NCBI RefSeq assembly: GCF_007988965.1
Contig: NZ_BJVD01000011.1
Location: forward strand, 1 to 64,000
Length of the DNA: 64,000 nucleotides
Direction of reading: 5' to 3'
From: Rummeliibacillus stabekisii
GTDB lineage: Bacteria > Bacillota > Bacilli > Bacillales_A > Planococcaceae
The notes beneath the pieces were generated by a model. The model was not told the DNA's origin. It ran no database searches and worked only from the letters and a program-made list of their open reading frames with translations. Positions 56,943 to 64,000 of the stretch are shown here, piece after piece (position 1 is the stretch's first letter; each line of letters begins with the position of its first letter). The position numbers and the translations under genes were made by a program.

Positions 56943-57902
56943 TTATTTAAATGAGCTGCAACGATTACTGCATTGAAAGGTATATGGCGCCATGTTGTTG
57001 GCTAGGGTTTTTGTGTGATAGCCATTGTTATTCAGATAGGTTAATAGTTTTGGCAAATGGCGGATGGTCTCTGGTTTATCATGCATCAGAACAATTGGGG
57101 CCTGGCCCAATTTGTCCCATGATTGGATATCGCGGATTGTTTTTTGGACGTAGCGCTGGTCTTTCAATGACCAATCTTCCGAATCCACAGTCCAGTCCCA
57201 AATTTTAAAGTGTTGTTCCCCTAATAAAAGTCGCATATCGATTGTTAGATACGGGATGCTTCCATATGGCAAACGGATGAGTTGAGAATGTACTGGCGCA
57301 ACATTTTGTAGGATTTCTTGAGCTTTCAACATTTCGTTTAGCGGTGCACTGGCTGCTGCGCTGTATAGTTTATTGGCATCGTGTGACATACTGTGCAACC
57401 CGACCCCAAACCCTTCATTCACCATTCTTTTAATTACTTTAGGATGGGCCTTAATATTAGAGCCAATCATGAAGAAAGTTGCTTTAGCATGATAGCGGTC
57501 AAGTATATCAAGTAAATGGCCGGATTCAAGAGTAGGGCCGTCATCAAAAGTCAGATAAACGGTTTTCCTCCTGTGTTCTTTTTTTAGATGATTGATTGCT
57601 TTTTTATGTACAACTTCCTCATGTGCGGTTTCCTTTTTCCTTTCTTTTTGCGTTATTTTCCGGTTTTTATCCGAATTCTTCTTTCCGGCTTGTCCGGTTA
57701 CATTTGAAGAGGCAGTCGGCGATTTCTGGCTTTTCTTTTCTTGTGGTGTTGCGGCCTGCTTTTTTTTAACCGCAGGATTATCATTATCTGCTGAGGATCC
57801 AATAGGGCCAATCAAATAAACGCCCAGCAGGATTGCTGCGAGTATAACTCCTAAGCCTATGCTGACTTTCCCTTTCGCTCTCTTTTTTCCTTGTCGTTTC
57901 AT
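56943..57902 (-). CDS. Polysaccharide deacetylase (NodB family)
   Basis: 319 residues. An N-terminal basic region and membrane anchor (VSIGLGVILAAILLGVYLIG) are followed by a Lys/Ser/Thr-rich linker and the NodB domain with TFDDGP (118-123), HSMSHD metal histidines, RLPYGS and IVLMHD. It acts outside the membrane on peptidoglycan or another amino-sugar polymer. Single gene. Confidence 0.9.
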   Translation of the reverse strand: MKRQGKKRAKGKVSIGLGVILAAILLGVYLIGPIGSSADNDNPAVKKKQAATPQEKKSQKSPTASSNVTGQAGKKNSDKNRKITQKERKKETAHEEVVHKKAINHLKKEHRRKTVYLTFDDGPTLESGHLLDILDRYHAKATFFMIGSNIKAHPKVIKRMVNEGFGVGLHSMSHDANKLYSAAASAPLNEMLKAQEILQNVAPVHSQLIRLPYGSIPYLTIDMRLLLGEQHFKIWDWTVDSEDWSLKDQRYVQKTIRDIQSWDKLGQAPIVLMHDKPETIRHLPKLLTYLNNNGYHTKTLANNMAPYTFQCSNRCSSFK

Positions 57903-58181
57903 CTTTCGAGCAACCTCTCTTTCTTAGTGTGTTTTGTATGCTGGATTGAACCTGATTTTTGCGCTATTATGCATTTACCTTTATTAATATGACTTACCAG
58001 CACTATGAAAAGTTTTGAGGAAAACAAAATGTTTGTATTTGGTGGTTTCTTTTAAAAAAGAGTTTAAGAAAAAATGGATTAAAGATAAAATAGAAAAGCT
58101 AGGTTATACTCTAGAAATAGAATGTGTTAAATTCATAAACAATGTAAATAGGATATACAGGATATAGATGAAAGGATTTGT

Positions 58182-59156
58182 ATGAATATGAAAGAAAACT
58201 TTTGGCGTGACTTGCCACGACCATTCTTTGTGCTGGCTCCCATGGAGGATGTGACTGATGTTGTATTTCGCCATGTGGTGAGCAAAGCAGGACGTCCGGA
58301 TGTATTTTTCACCGAGTTTACAAACACGGATAGTTATTGCCACCCAGAAGGAAAGAACAGTGTGCGTGGACGTTTGACTTTTACGGAAGACGAACAGCCA
58401 ATGGTGGCACATATCTGGGGAGACAAGCCCGAGTATTTCCGTGAAATGAGTATCGGAATGGCGGAGATGGGGTACAAAGGCATCGATATTAATATGGGCT
58501 GCCCTGTTCCAAACGTAGCGTCTAGAGGAAAGGGTAGCGGTCTTATTCTTCGACCAGATGCAGCTGCAGAAATCATCCAAGCAGCAAAAGCAGGAGGACT
58601 GCCTGTTAGTGTTAAAACAAGGCTAGGCTACTCAGATCTAAATGAGTGGGAGGACTGGCTAACGCATATATTGAAGCAGGATATTGCCAACCTTTCGATT
58701 CATTTGCGAACAAGAAAAGAAATGAGTAAAGTAGATGCCCATTGGGAGATGATTCCGGCAATCAAGGAATTACGTGACCGTATTGCACCTGACACAATGC
58801 TTACCATCAATGGAGACATTCCTGACCGACAAAAAGGTCTTGAGCTTGCTGAACAATATGGAATAGACGGCATCATGATTGGTCGCGGTATCTTTAAAAA
58901 TCCGTTTGCGTTTGAAAAAAAACCAAGAGAGCATAGCAGCCAGGAGCTTCTAGATCTTTTAAGATATCAGCTAGATTTGCACGATCAATATCAAGAACTA
59001 GTGCCACGTTCCATTTCGGGACTTCATCGTTTCTTCAAGATCTATGTCAAAGGATTTCCTGGTGCTGGCGAATTGCGAAATCAATTGATGCACACGAAAT
59101 CTACGGATGAAGTGCGTGCGCTGATTGATGGTTTTGAAGTAAAGAATGTTGATTAG
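58182..59156 (+). CDS. dus: tRNA-dihydrouridine synthase
   Basis: 324-residue FMN-dependent enzyme reducing uridine to dihydrouridine in tRNA. It has the N-terminal LAPMEDVTD, the catalytic cysteine C107 in [10 protein letters not shown], the VKTRLGY and GDIPD segments and an FMN-phosphate site [11 protein letters not shown]. Start ATG 58182 after GAAAGGA. B. subtilis has two Dus enzymes; which one this matches is not decided. Confidence 0.92.
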   Translation: MNMKENFWRDLPRPFFVLAPMEDVTDVVFRHVVSKAGRPDVFFTEFTNTDSYCHPEGKNSVRGRLTFTEDEQPMVAHIWGDKPEYFREMSIGMAEMGYKGIDINMGCPVPNVASRGKGSGLILRPDAAAEIIQAAKAGGLPVSVKTRLGYSDLNEWEDWLTHILKQDIANLSIHLRTRKEMSKVDAHWEMIPAIKELRDRIAPDTMLTINGDIPDRQKGLELAEQYGIDGIMIGRGIFKNPFAFEKKPREHSSQELLDLLRYQLDLHDQYQELVPRSISGLHRFFKIYVKGFPGAGELRNQLMHTKSTDEVRALIDGFEVKNVD

Positions 59157-59183
59157 AAAGCAATAGCCAAACCTAAAAAAGGA

Positions 59184-59223
59184 AAAAGATTATCTCAGCC
59201 CGTGATTGAGATAATCTTTTTTA
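59184..59223 (+). terminator. Terminator after dus
   Basis: AAAAGATTATCTCA pairs perfectly with TGAGATAATCTTTT (59207-59220), then T-rich. Confidence 0.85.
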
Positions 59224-59278
59224 GTTATTAACGTTGCCTAGAGAATCTATACTATATTAGGAATAAGGGGTGTTACAT

Positions 59279-59509
59279 ATGGATGAAAATGTATGGAAAG
59301 AATTTAAAGAAGCCATTGAAGAGGGACAAGAATTATCATTTGATTATAAGAATGAAGAATGGTGGATTAGTAGGGTACCTGAAGAAAAGAGTTTTCTTCT
59401 TACACGTTCGAAAGATTCTTTTACCCAAGCATTTCATTCAGCAGAAGAGTTATTCCTACATGGTTTAATTGATGGAAAGCCATTTATTGAAAGAGTAAAA
59501 GACTTATAA
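59279..59509 (+). CDS. Small hypothetical protein
   Basis: 76 residues, acidic, soluble: MDENVWKEFKEAIEEG, then FDYKNEEWWISRV and a closing helix with LFLHGLIDGKPF. I recognise no family. ATG 59279 has GGGGTG upstream; the GTG there is in frame but overlaps that site. Confidence 0.65.
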   Translation: MDENVWKEFKEAIEEGQELSFDYKNEEWWISRVPEEKSFLLTRSKDSFTQAFHSAEELFLHGLIDGKPFIERVKDL

Positions 59510-59616
59510 GAACTATGATAAAACGAATGTTTTTGAAAACTTCCTTACTAGACTAGGTGCCCAACAGCAATCAATCCTAAGGAAAGGGATGTTACTAAAT
59601 TTCACCATATCTGTCC

Positions 59617-59647
59617 TTGACAATCCATTCAATAATGTTAAGATAAT
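59617..59647 (+). promoter_or_regulatory. Probable promoter of the thi operon
   Basis: TTGACA (59617-59622) and GATAAT (59642-59647), spacer 19 bases, longer than ideal. It lies just before the TPP riboswitch. Confidence 0.45.
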
Positions 59648-59679
59648 ATCGAATGTTACTAAAACTTCATATGATTTAC

Positions 59680-59770
59680 CACTAGGGGTGCCATTAGAAT
59701 GGCTGAGATCAAAGTGTGACTTTGAGACTCTTGGAACCTGATTTGGTTTATACCAACGTAGGGAAGTGGC
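59680..59770 (+). promoter_or_regulatory. TPP riboswitch (THI element)
   Basis: The conserved THI-box parts are present in order: AGGGGTGCC (59684-59692), GGCTGAGA (59701-59708), a variable hairpin, GGAACCTGATTTGG (59732-59745) and CAACGTAGGGAAGTGG. It senses thiamine pyrophosphate. The downstream hairpin at 59812 is the terminator, so control is by transcription attenuation. Confidence 0.93.
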
Positions 59771-59811
59771 ACGGCAGAAATTTTATTTTTTGATACATAT
59801 AATTTCTAATA

Positions 59812-59850
59812 CCCACTTTCTTTGCGTAAAGGAAAGTGGGATTTTTTATT
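59812..59850 (+). terminator. Riboswitch-controlled terminator
   Basis: CCCACTTTC pairs perfectly with GAAAGTGGG (59832-59840), followed by ATTTTTTATT. The GGGAAGTGG end of the riboswitch can pair with the same arm, giving the antiterminated state. Confidence 0.88.
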
Positions 59851-59883
59851 CCATTTTCCTAACACTATTTTGGAGGGATTATG

Positions 59884-60573
59884 ATGAAATTTTCAGAGCA
59901 GTTACGACTAGAGGCCGATTCTATTTGGGAAGCAAGTTTTCAGCATCCATTTGTGACAGGGATAGCTGATGGCAGCTTGCCATTAGAACGCTTCCGCTAT
60001 TACGTGTTGCAGGATTCTTATTATCTTTCTCATTTTGCCAGGGTGCAGGCATTGGCGGGAGCAAAGGCACCTGATTTGCACACAACGGCTCGCATGGCTA
60101 TTCATGTACAGGGTACAGCTGAAGCAGAATTGAGTCTGCATGCTAATTTTTCAAAGCAATTAGGCATTACTGATGCTGAAATTGCTGAGTTTAAGCCTGC
60201 TCCCACTGCCTATGCGTACACATCTCATCTATATCGAGCGGCATTTACTGGTCATATTGGTGATATTATTGCAGCGCTTCTTCCATGCTATTGGCTTTAT
60301 GATGAAATCGGTCAGCGTTTAAAGGGAAATACGCCAAATCAACCAATCTATCAAGAGTGGATTGCTGCATACGGTGGCGATTGGTTCCATGAAAAAGTGG
60401 TGGAGCAAATCGAGCGAATCGATGAGATTGCTGAGAGGGTTACAGAATCAGATCGCTTGCAAATGCTCGAGCATTTTATGATCAGCAGCCAATATGAATA
60501 TTCATTTTGGGAGATGGCTTATCAGCATGAAGATTGGCCAATCGTGAATAAGGATTCGATGGTGAGAGGCTAA
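59884..60573 (+). CDS. tenA: Aminopyrimidine aminohydrolase TenA (thiaminase II)
   Basis: 229-residue enzyme that salvages pyrimidine from degraded thiamine (amino-HMP to HMP). With ATG 59884 the catalytic cysteine in LLPCYWLYDEIG is C135, as in B. subtilis TenA, and GGAGGG is 6 bases upstream; ATG 59881 is too close. Other family segments: LQDSYYLSHFARVQA and YGGDWFHEKV. Its stop shares one base with the tenI start. Confidence 0.95.
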   Translation: MKFSEQLRLEADSIWEASFQHPFVTGIADGSLPLERFRYYVLQDSYYLSHFARVQALAGAKAPDLHTTARMAIHVQGTAEAELSLHANFSKQLGITDAEIAEFKPAPTAYAYTSHLYRAAFTGHIGDIIAALLPCYWLYDEIGQRLKGNTPNQPIYQEWIAAYGGDWFHEKVVEQIERIDEIAERVTESDRLQMLEHFMISSQYEYSFWEMAYQHEDWPIVNKDSMVRG

Positions 60574-61196
60574 TGAATCGAGAGCTGCATATTGTTTCGA
60601 CAGGCAGACAGCCTATTCCTGAAATGATTCGGATCGCCAAAGATATTCATCCATTCATTGATGCTTTCCATATCCGTGAAAAGCAGAGAACTGCCAGAGA
60701 ACTAATGGAAATCGTAAATCAACTGAAGGCAGAAGGTGTGCCTTTGGATAAAATCATCATCAACGATCGACTGGACGTCGGAGCGGTCACAAAGGTGAAG
60801 GGCGTTCAACTAGCTAATCATAGTTTGGATATCGCGGTTGTGAAGGATGTTTTTCCAGCTCTACGGCTAGGATGTTCCGTTCACACAGTAGAAGAAGCGA
60901 TATATGCGAGTGAATGTGGCGCAGATTATGTGATATATGGCCATATCTTCCCTTCACATTCCAAGCCGGACAAAGAACCACGAGGCCTAGAAAAATTAAA
61001 GGAATTAACTATGAACGTAAAAGTTCCAGTGATTGCGATTGGCGGAATTCAATTTGAGAATGTAGAACGAGTGTTGGAAGCAGGAGCACAAGGGATTGCG
61101 GTCTTGTCAGGAGTATTGCTGGCAAACGATCCTGTACAGGCAGCGAAAAAGTATTCTGCAAAATTGAGGTTAACGGAAAGTCCTTTATCAAAATAA
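60573..61196 (+). CDS. tenI: Thiazole tautomerase TenI
   Basis: 207-residue TIM barrel related to thiamine-phosphate synthase. In B. subtilis TenI aromatises the thiazole phosphate made by ThiG. Segments: FHIREKQRTARELM, IIINDRLDVGAV, LGCSVHTVEEA, GHIFPSHSKPDKEPRGL and AIGGI. Translationally coupled to tenA. In B. subtilis thiO follows; here thiS follows after 32 bases. Confidence 0.92.
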   Translation: MNRELHIVSTGRQPIPEMIRIAKDIHPFIDAFHIREKQRTARELMEIVNQLKAEGVPLDKIIINDRLDVGAVTKVKGVQLANHSLDIAVVKDVFPALRLGCSVHTVEEAIYASECGADYVIYGHIFPSHSKPDKEPRGLEKLKELTMNVKVPVIAIGGIQFENVERVLEAGAQGIAVLSGVLLANDPVQAAKKYSAKLRLTESPLSK

Positions 61197-61228
61197 ATTG
61201 ATTAGCACACGTAAAAGGAAGTGAGCGG

Positions 61229-61432
61229 ATGAGACTCCAAATAAATGGTGAATCTCTAGAAATTCCCGAGCAAATAAGAGTTGTGTCAGATGTGATTCAT
61301 CACTTTGGATTAGAATCTAAGGTTTTCATTATGGAATTAAATCATAACATTTTAGACAAAAGTCGCTATTTCGACACAGCGGTATCAGATGGCGACAAAA
61401 TAGAGATTGTACACTTTGTTGGAGGTGGATGA
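61229..61432 (+). CDS. thiS: Sulfur carrier protein ThiS
   Basis: 67-residue ubiquitin-fold protein whose C-terminal Gly-Gly (ends VHFVGGG) is adenylated by ThiF and converted to a thiocarboxylate, the sulfur donor for the thiazole. ATG 61229 with AAAGGAAGTGAG upstream. The next gene starts 1 base after its stop. Confidence 0.93.
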   Translation: MRLQINGESLEIPEQIRVVSDVIHHFGLESKVFIMELNHNILDKSRYFDTAVSDGDKIEIVHFVGGG

Positions 61433-61433
61433 A

Positions 61434-62201
61434 ATGTTGAAAATTGGGCCATATGAATTTCAATCAAGACTTTTATTAGGAACAGGAAAGTACCCAAACT
61501 TTGATATTCAGAAAGAAGCCGTGGAAGTATCAGGAACGGACATCCTTACGTTTGCCGTTAGAAGAATGAATATTTTTGAGGCGAGCCAGCCGAATTTCCT
61601 GGAGAAAATAGATTTAGCGAAGTATAAACTATTACCCAATACAGCAGGGGCCACTACGGCTGCAGAAGCGGTTCGCATCGCCAAGCTGGCAAAGGCATCT
61701 GGCTTATGTGACATGATTAAAGTCGAAGTCATCGGTTGCCAAAAAACCCTGTTGCCTGACCCGTTCGAAACATATAAGGCATCTGAAGAATTATTGAAAG
61801 AAGGATTTATTGTCCTTCCTTATATCTCAGATGATGTATTGCTAGCTAAAAGATTGCAAGAATTAGGCGTCCATGCAATCATGCCTGGCGCTTCTCCAAT
61901 AGGCTCTGGTCAAGGCATTATCAACCCGCTTAATTTAAGTTTTATTATTGAGCAGGCAACTGTACCCGTTATTGTAGATGCAGGTATTGGTGCGCCATCT
62001 GATGCGGCTATTGCTATGGAAGCAGGAGCGGATGGAGTCCTCTTGAATACTGCTGTTTCAGGTGCTGGTAATCCCGTGAAAATGGCGAAAGCAATGAAGC
62101 TTGCCATTGAAGCAGGACGCTTAGGCTATGAAGCAGGTAGAATAGCGAAAAAAAACTATGCAACGGCTAGCAGTCCAACCGAAGGAATGAGCATCGGGTG
62201 A
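61434..62201 (+). CDS. thiG: Thiazole synthase ThiG
   Basis: 255-residue TIM-barrel enzyme joining deoxyxylulose phosphate, dehydroglycine and ThiS sulfur into thiazole phosphate. It shows [57 protein letters not shown] and [15 protein letters not shown] 61434 is used; GGAGGTGG lies in the end of thiS. It overlaps thiF by four bases (GTGA). Confidence 0.96.
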   Translation: MLKIGPYEFQSRLLLGTGKYPNFDIQKEAVEVSGTDILTFAVRRMNIFEASQPNFLEKIDLAKYKLLPNTAGATTAAEAVRIAKLAKASGLCDMIKVEVIGCQKTLLPDPFETYKASEELLKEGFIVLPYISDDVLLAKRLQELGVHAIMPGASPIGSGQGIINPLNLSFIIEQATVPVIVDAGIGAPSDAAIAMEAGADGVLLNTAVSGAGNPVKMAKAMKLAIEAGRLGYEAGRIAKKNYATASSPTEGMSIG

Positions 62202-63217
62202 GTGAGCGTTATTCAAGGCAAGAATTATTTGTGCCTATCGGTAAAGAAGGCCAAGAGAAAATTAGGCAAAAGCATGTACTTGTAATTGGTGCAGGGGCAC
62301 TCGGAACGGGAAGTGCAGAAAGTCTCGTACGTATGGGGGTTGGTAAGCTGACTATAGTTGATCGAGATTACGTAGAGTGGAGTAATCTTCAAAGGCAACA
62401 ATTATACGATGAGGAAGATGCCAAGCAACGCGTACCTAAAGCTATTGCAGCGCATAAACGATTATCACAGTTAAATAGTGAAGTAGAAATCCATGGTCTT
62501 GTTCAAGATGTTTCAGCGACTGAAGCAGAGCAACTTATAAGGGATGTGGATCTCATAATGGATGCCACAGATAATTTTGACACACGCATGATTCTAAATG
62601 ATGTAGCACAAAAATATAACATTCCATGGATTTATGGTGCTTGTGTCGGAAGCTATGGATTAAGCTATTCCATTATCCCGGGGAAAACGCCTTGTTTAAA
62701 TTGTTTGCTGGAGACAGTGCCAATTGGTGGATTAACGTGTGATACGGCAGGCATAATCAGTCCCGCTGTCCAAATGGTAGTGGCTTATCAAATCACTGAA
62801 GCGCTAAAGATTTTGGTTGAGGATGATTGTTCTTTAAGGAATCAGCTTATATCCTTTGATTTATGGAAGAATCAACATACTTCTATCATGGTCGATCAGT
62901 TAAAGAAACAGAGTTGTCCATCCTGTGGCGATCATCCAACTTATCCTTACCTAGAACATCAAAGTCAATCAAAAGTAGCAGTGTTGTGTGGACGCGATAC
63001 GGTTCAAATTCGACCGTCTCATAGAATCACAGTAGACTTAGAAAACGTAGCAAACCTACTATCTAAGCAAGCGGACTCAGTCGTACGAAATCCATATCTT
63101 GTTTCGTTTAAAATGGGCGATTTTCGTCTCGTCCTATTTAAAGACGGACGGGCATTGATACATGGCACGAAGAATATTGAGGAAGCTAAATCATTTTATT
63201 ATCGTTATTTAGGATAG
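62198..63217 (+). CDS. thiF: ThiS adenylyltransferase ThiF (MoeB/ThiF family)
   Basis: 339-residue E1-like enzyme that adenylates the ThiS C-terminus. It has [16 protein letters not shown], the ATP loop [33 protein letters not shown] and two zinc CxxC pairs (CLNC, CPSC). A roughly 90-residue ThiS-like tail follows the zinc site. Starts at GTG 62198 inside the end of thiG. It is the last gene of the operon; thiD does not follow, unlike B. subtilis. Confidence 0.92.
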   Translation: MSERYSRQELFVPIGKEGQEKIRQKHVLVIGAGALGTGSAESLVRMGVGKLTIVDRDYVEWSNLQRQQLYDEEDAKQRVPKAIAAHKRLSQLNSEVEIHGLVQDVSATEAEQLIRDVDLIMDATDNFDTRMILNDVAQKYNIPWIYGACVGSYGLSYSIIPGKTPCLNCLLETVPIGGLTCDTAGIISPAVQMVVAYQITEALKILVEDDCSLRNQLISFDLWKNQHTSIMVDQLKKQSCPSCGDHPTYPYLEHQSQSKVAVLCGRDTVQIRPSHRITVDLENVANLLSKQADSVVRNPYLVSFKMGDFRLVLFKDGRALIHGTKNIEEAKSFYYRYLG

Positions 63218-63309
63218 CTAAGGAGTATGCTTGTGGGGTATAGATGTCTAATCAACAGTTATACTAATCAAAACTGTAACAGGGAAATTCTTTAGAAAAG
63301 GGCGATAGA

Positions 63310-63591
63310 ATGGTGGCAATATGTGAGCTATGTGGGCGAGATGGAGTGGAAGTGACCATCCATCATTTACTTCCGAAAGAGATGGGCGGTACTTTTGGTG
63401 ATACTGCCAAACTCTGCATACCATGTCACAAACAAATACATGCCCTTTATACAAATAGCGAAATTGCAGCTCGATTATCCACATTATCAGAATTACGTGC
63501 AGATCCAGCGATAAGACGTTTCATCAAATGGATTCGAAAGCAGCCCTCTAGCAAGATGGTGAGGAATAAAAAGGTGAACCGGAGAAAATAG
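63310..63591 (+). CDS. Small HNH endonuclease-like protein (YisB-like)
   Basis: 93 residues: zinc pairs CELCGRDG and CIPCHKQIH flanking the HHLLPKEMGG core of the HNH/His-Me finger fold, then a basic tail (KMVRNKKVNRRK). Similar to B. subtilis YisB as I recall; role unknown. ATG 63310 after AAAGGGCGATAG. A terminator follows. Confidence 0.8.
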   Translation: MVAICELCGRDGVEVTIHHLLPKEMGGTFGDTAKLCIPCHKQIHALYTNSEIAARLSTLSELRADPAIRRFIKWIRKQPSSKMVRNKKVNRRK

Positions 63592-63594
63592 AGG

Positions 63595-63629
63595 AGCATG
63601 CTGTTTTGAGTAGAACAGCATGCTTTTGT
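63595..63629 (+). terminator. Terminator after the HNH gene
   Basis: AGCATGCTGTT pairs perfectly with AACAGCATGCT (63614-63624), then TTTTGTT. Confidence 0.75.
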
Positions 63630-63646
63630 TATGACTTGATGTGGTA

Positions 63647-64000
63647 TCAAAGCTCCACATCTTCTGGATCAAACCATTCACCAGTAAGCAAATCAAGTGC
63701 ATTTCCTGCATCATGGATTTCAAAATATGAAGGAATGCCAATTTCTTTACCGTTCGCTTGGTTGAAGCATTGATAAACCCAACGACCGATTTCTGCAATA
63801 CAGGCTTCTTCCACACCCTCTTTTTCATAGAACTCTTCTAATGTATCTGACCACTCTTCCTCCAACCATTCATCTACTAAAAATTCATCAAGTAAATCGA
63901 CTGAACCCGCGAAACCTTCATCTACCTCTTCTTCAAAAACCTCATCAAACATATCTTCTCGAGTAGATAAACTGAAGTAGAGAGTAGGTTCACCTATACT
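63647..64000 (-). CDS. Acidic hypothetical protein, cut by the window edge
   Basis: The visible 117 residues are strongly acidic (DEVFEEEVDEGF, DEWLEEEWSDTLEEFYE) and end with YFEIHDAGNALDLLTGEWFDP. The frame stays open from the apparent ATG 63952 to the edge, reading SIGEPTLYFSLSTRED, natural-looking coding sequence. That ATG also lacks a good ribosome binding site, so the gene most likely begins outside the window. No family recognised. Confidence 0.6.
   Translation of the reverse strand, partial: SIGEPTLYFSLSTREDMFDEVFEEEVDEGFAGSVDLLDEFLVDEWLEEEWSDTLEEFYEKEGVEEACIAEIGRWVYQCFNQANGKEIGIPSYFEIHDAGNALDLLTGEWFDPEDVEL

Overview
The window reads as a chromosomal segment of a low-GC, spore-former-like Firmicute of the order Bacillales. 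The best guess is a Lysinibacillus/Solibacillus/Rummeliibacillus-type member of the Caryophanaceae. This is inferred from gene order and protein character (NETI-motif protein-purB, yerA, yerC, pcrB-pcrA-ligA-camS, gatCAB, dgkB, rlmCD), which follows the Bacillus subtilis purB-yefA region, and from many AGGAGG-type ribosome binding sites. I see no tRNA or rRNA genes, no CRISPR array and no phage structural genes.

Region 1 (1-26100) is mostly core chromosome. It holds a PurR-type operator and promoter ahead of purB, a Ser/Asn/Gln-rich protein of unknown function, YerA, YerC, PcrB, the PcrA helicase, DNA ligase LigA, lipoprotein CamS, the GatCAB amidotransferase, an ASCH protein, an MFS transporter, a thioredoxin-like protein and the lipid kinase DgkB. 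A cytochrome bd oxidase operon follows with its small subunit CydS. Then come five AT-rich genes of unknown function (21264-23709), a membrane-anchored MutS-like ATPase and a VOC protein.

Region 2 (about 27460-39460) is an AT-rich integrative element inserted at the 3' end of rlmCD. The left end carries a large serine recombinase gene broken by a one-base frameshift, with a small coupled gene in front of it. Inside are a zinc-ribbon/nuclease-like protein, a tyrosine recombinase with a coiled-coil partner, 1.2 kb without convincing genes and a 52-residue protein. The right end holds a probable defence module: an OLD-family ATPase/TOPRIM nuclease overlapping a compact UvrD-like helicase (Gabija-like), followed by a large Hanks-type kinase. 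At the right edge there is what looks like a displaced rlmCD tail, followed directly by a decayed copy of the 3' end of a second, related recombinase. That arrangement suggests successive insertions at one site.

Region 3 (39480-58000) is an accessory stretch of small regulated units. They include a truncated dehydrogenase, a PadR-DUF1700-DUF4097 operon, an S51 peptidase, GntR plus butanediol-type dehydrogenase, NUDIX and VOC proteins, TetR plus SDR, TetR plus MATE, TetR plus a YhgE-like membrane protein, a MerR activator, DUF554, a PrpE-like phosphatase and a polysaccharide deacetylase. Several promoters carry clear palindromic operators.

Region 4 (58100-64000) has a Dus tRNA-dihydrouridine synthase, a small unknown gene, a TPP riboswitch with terminator controlling tenA-tenI-thiS-thiG-thiF, a small HNH protein and an acidic protein that runs off the right edge. 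All names come from reading the sequence and remembered family features; no database search was run.
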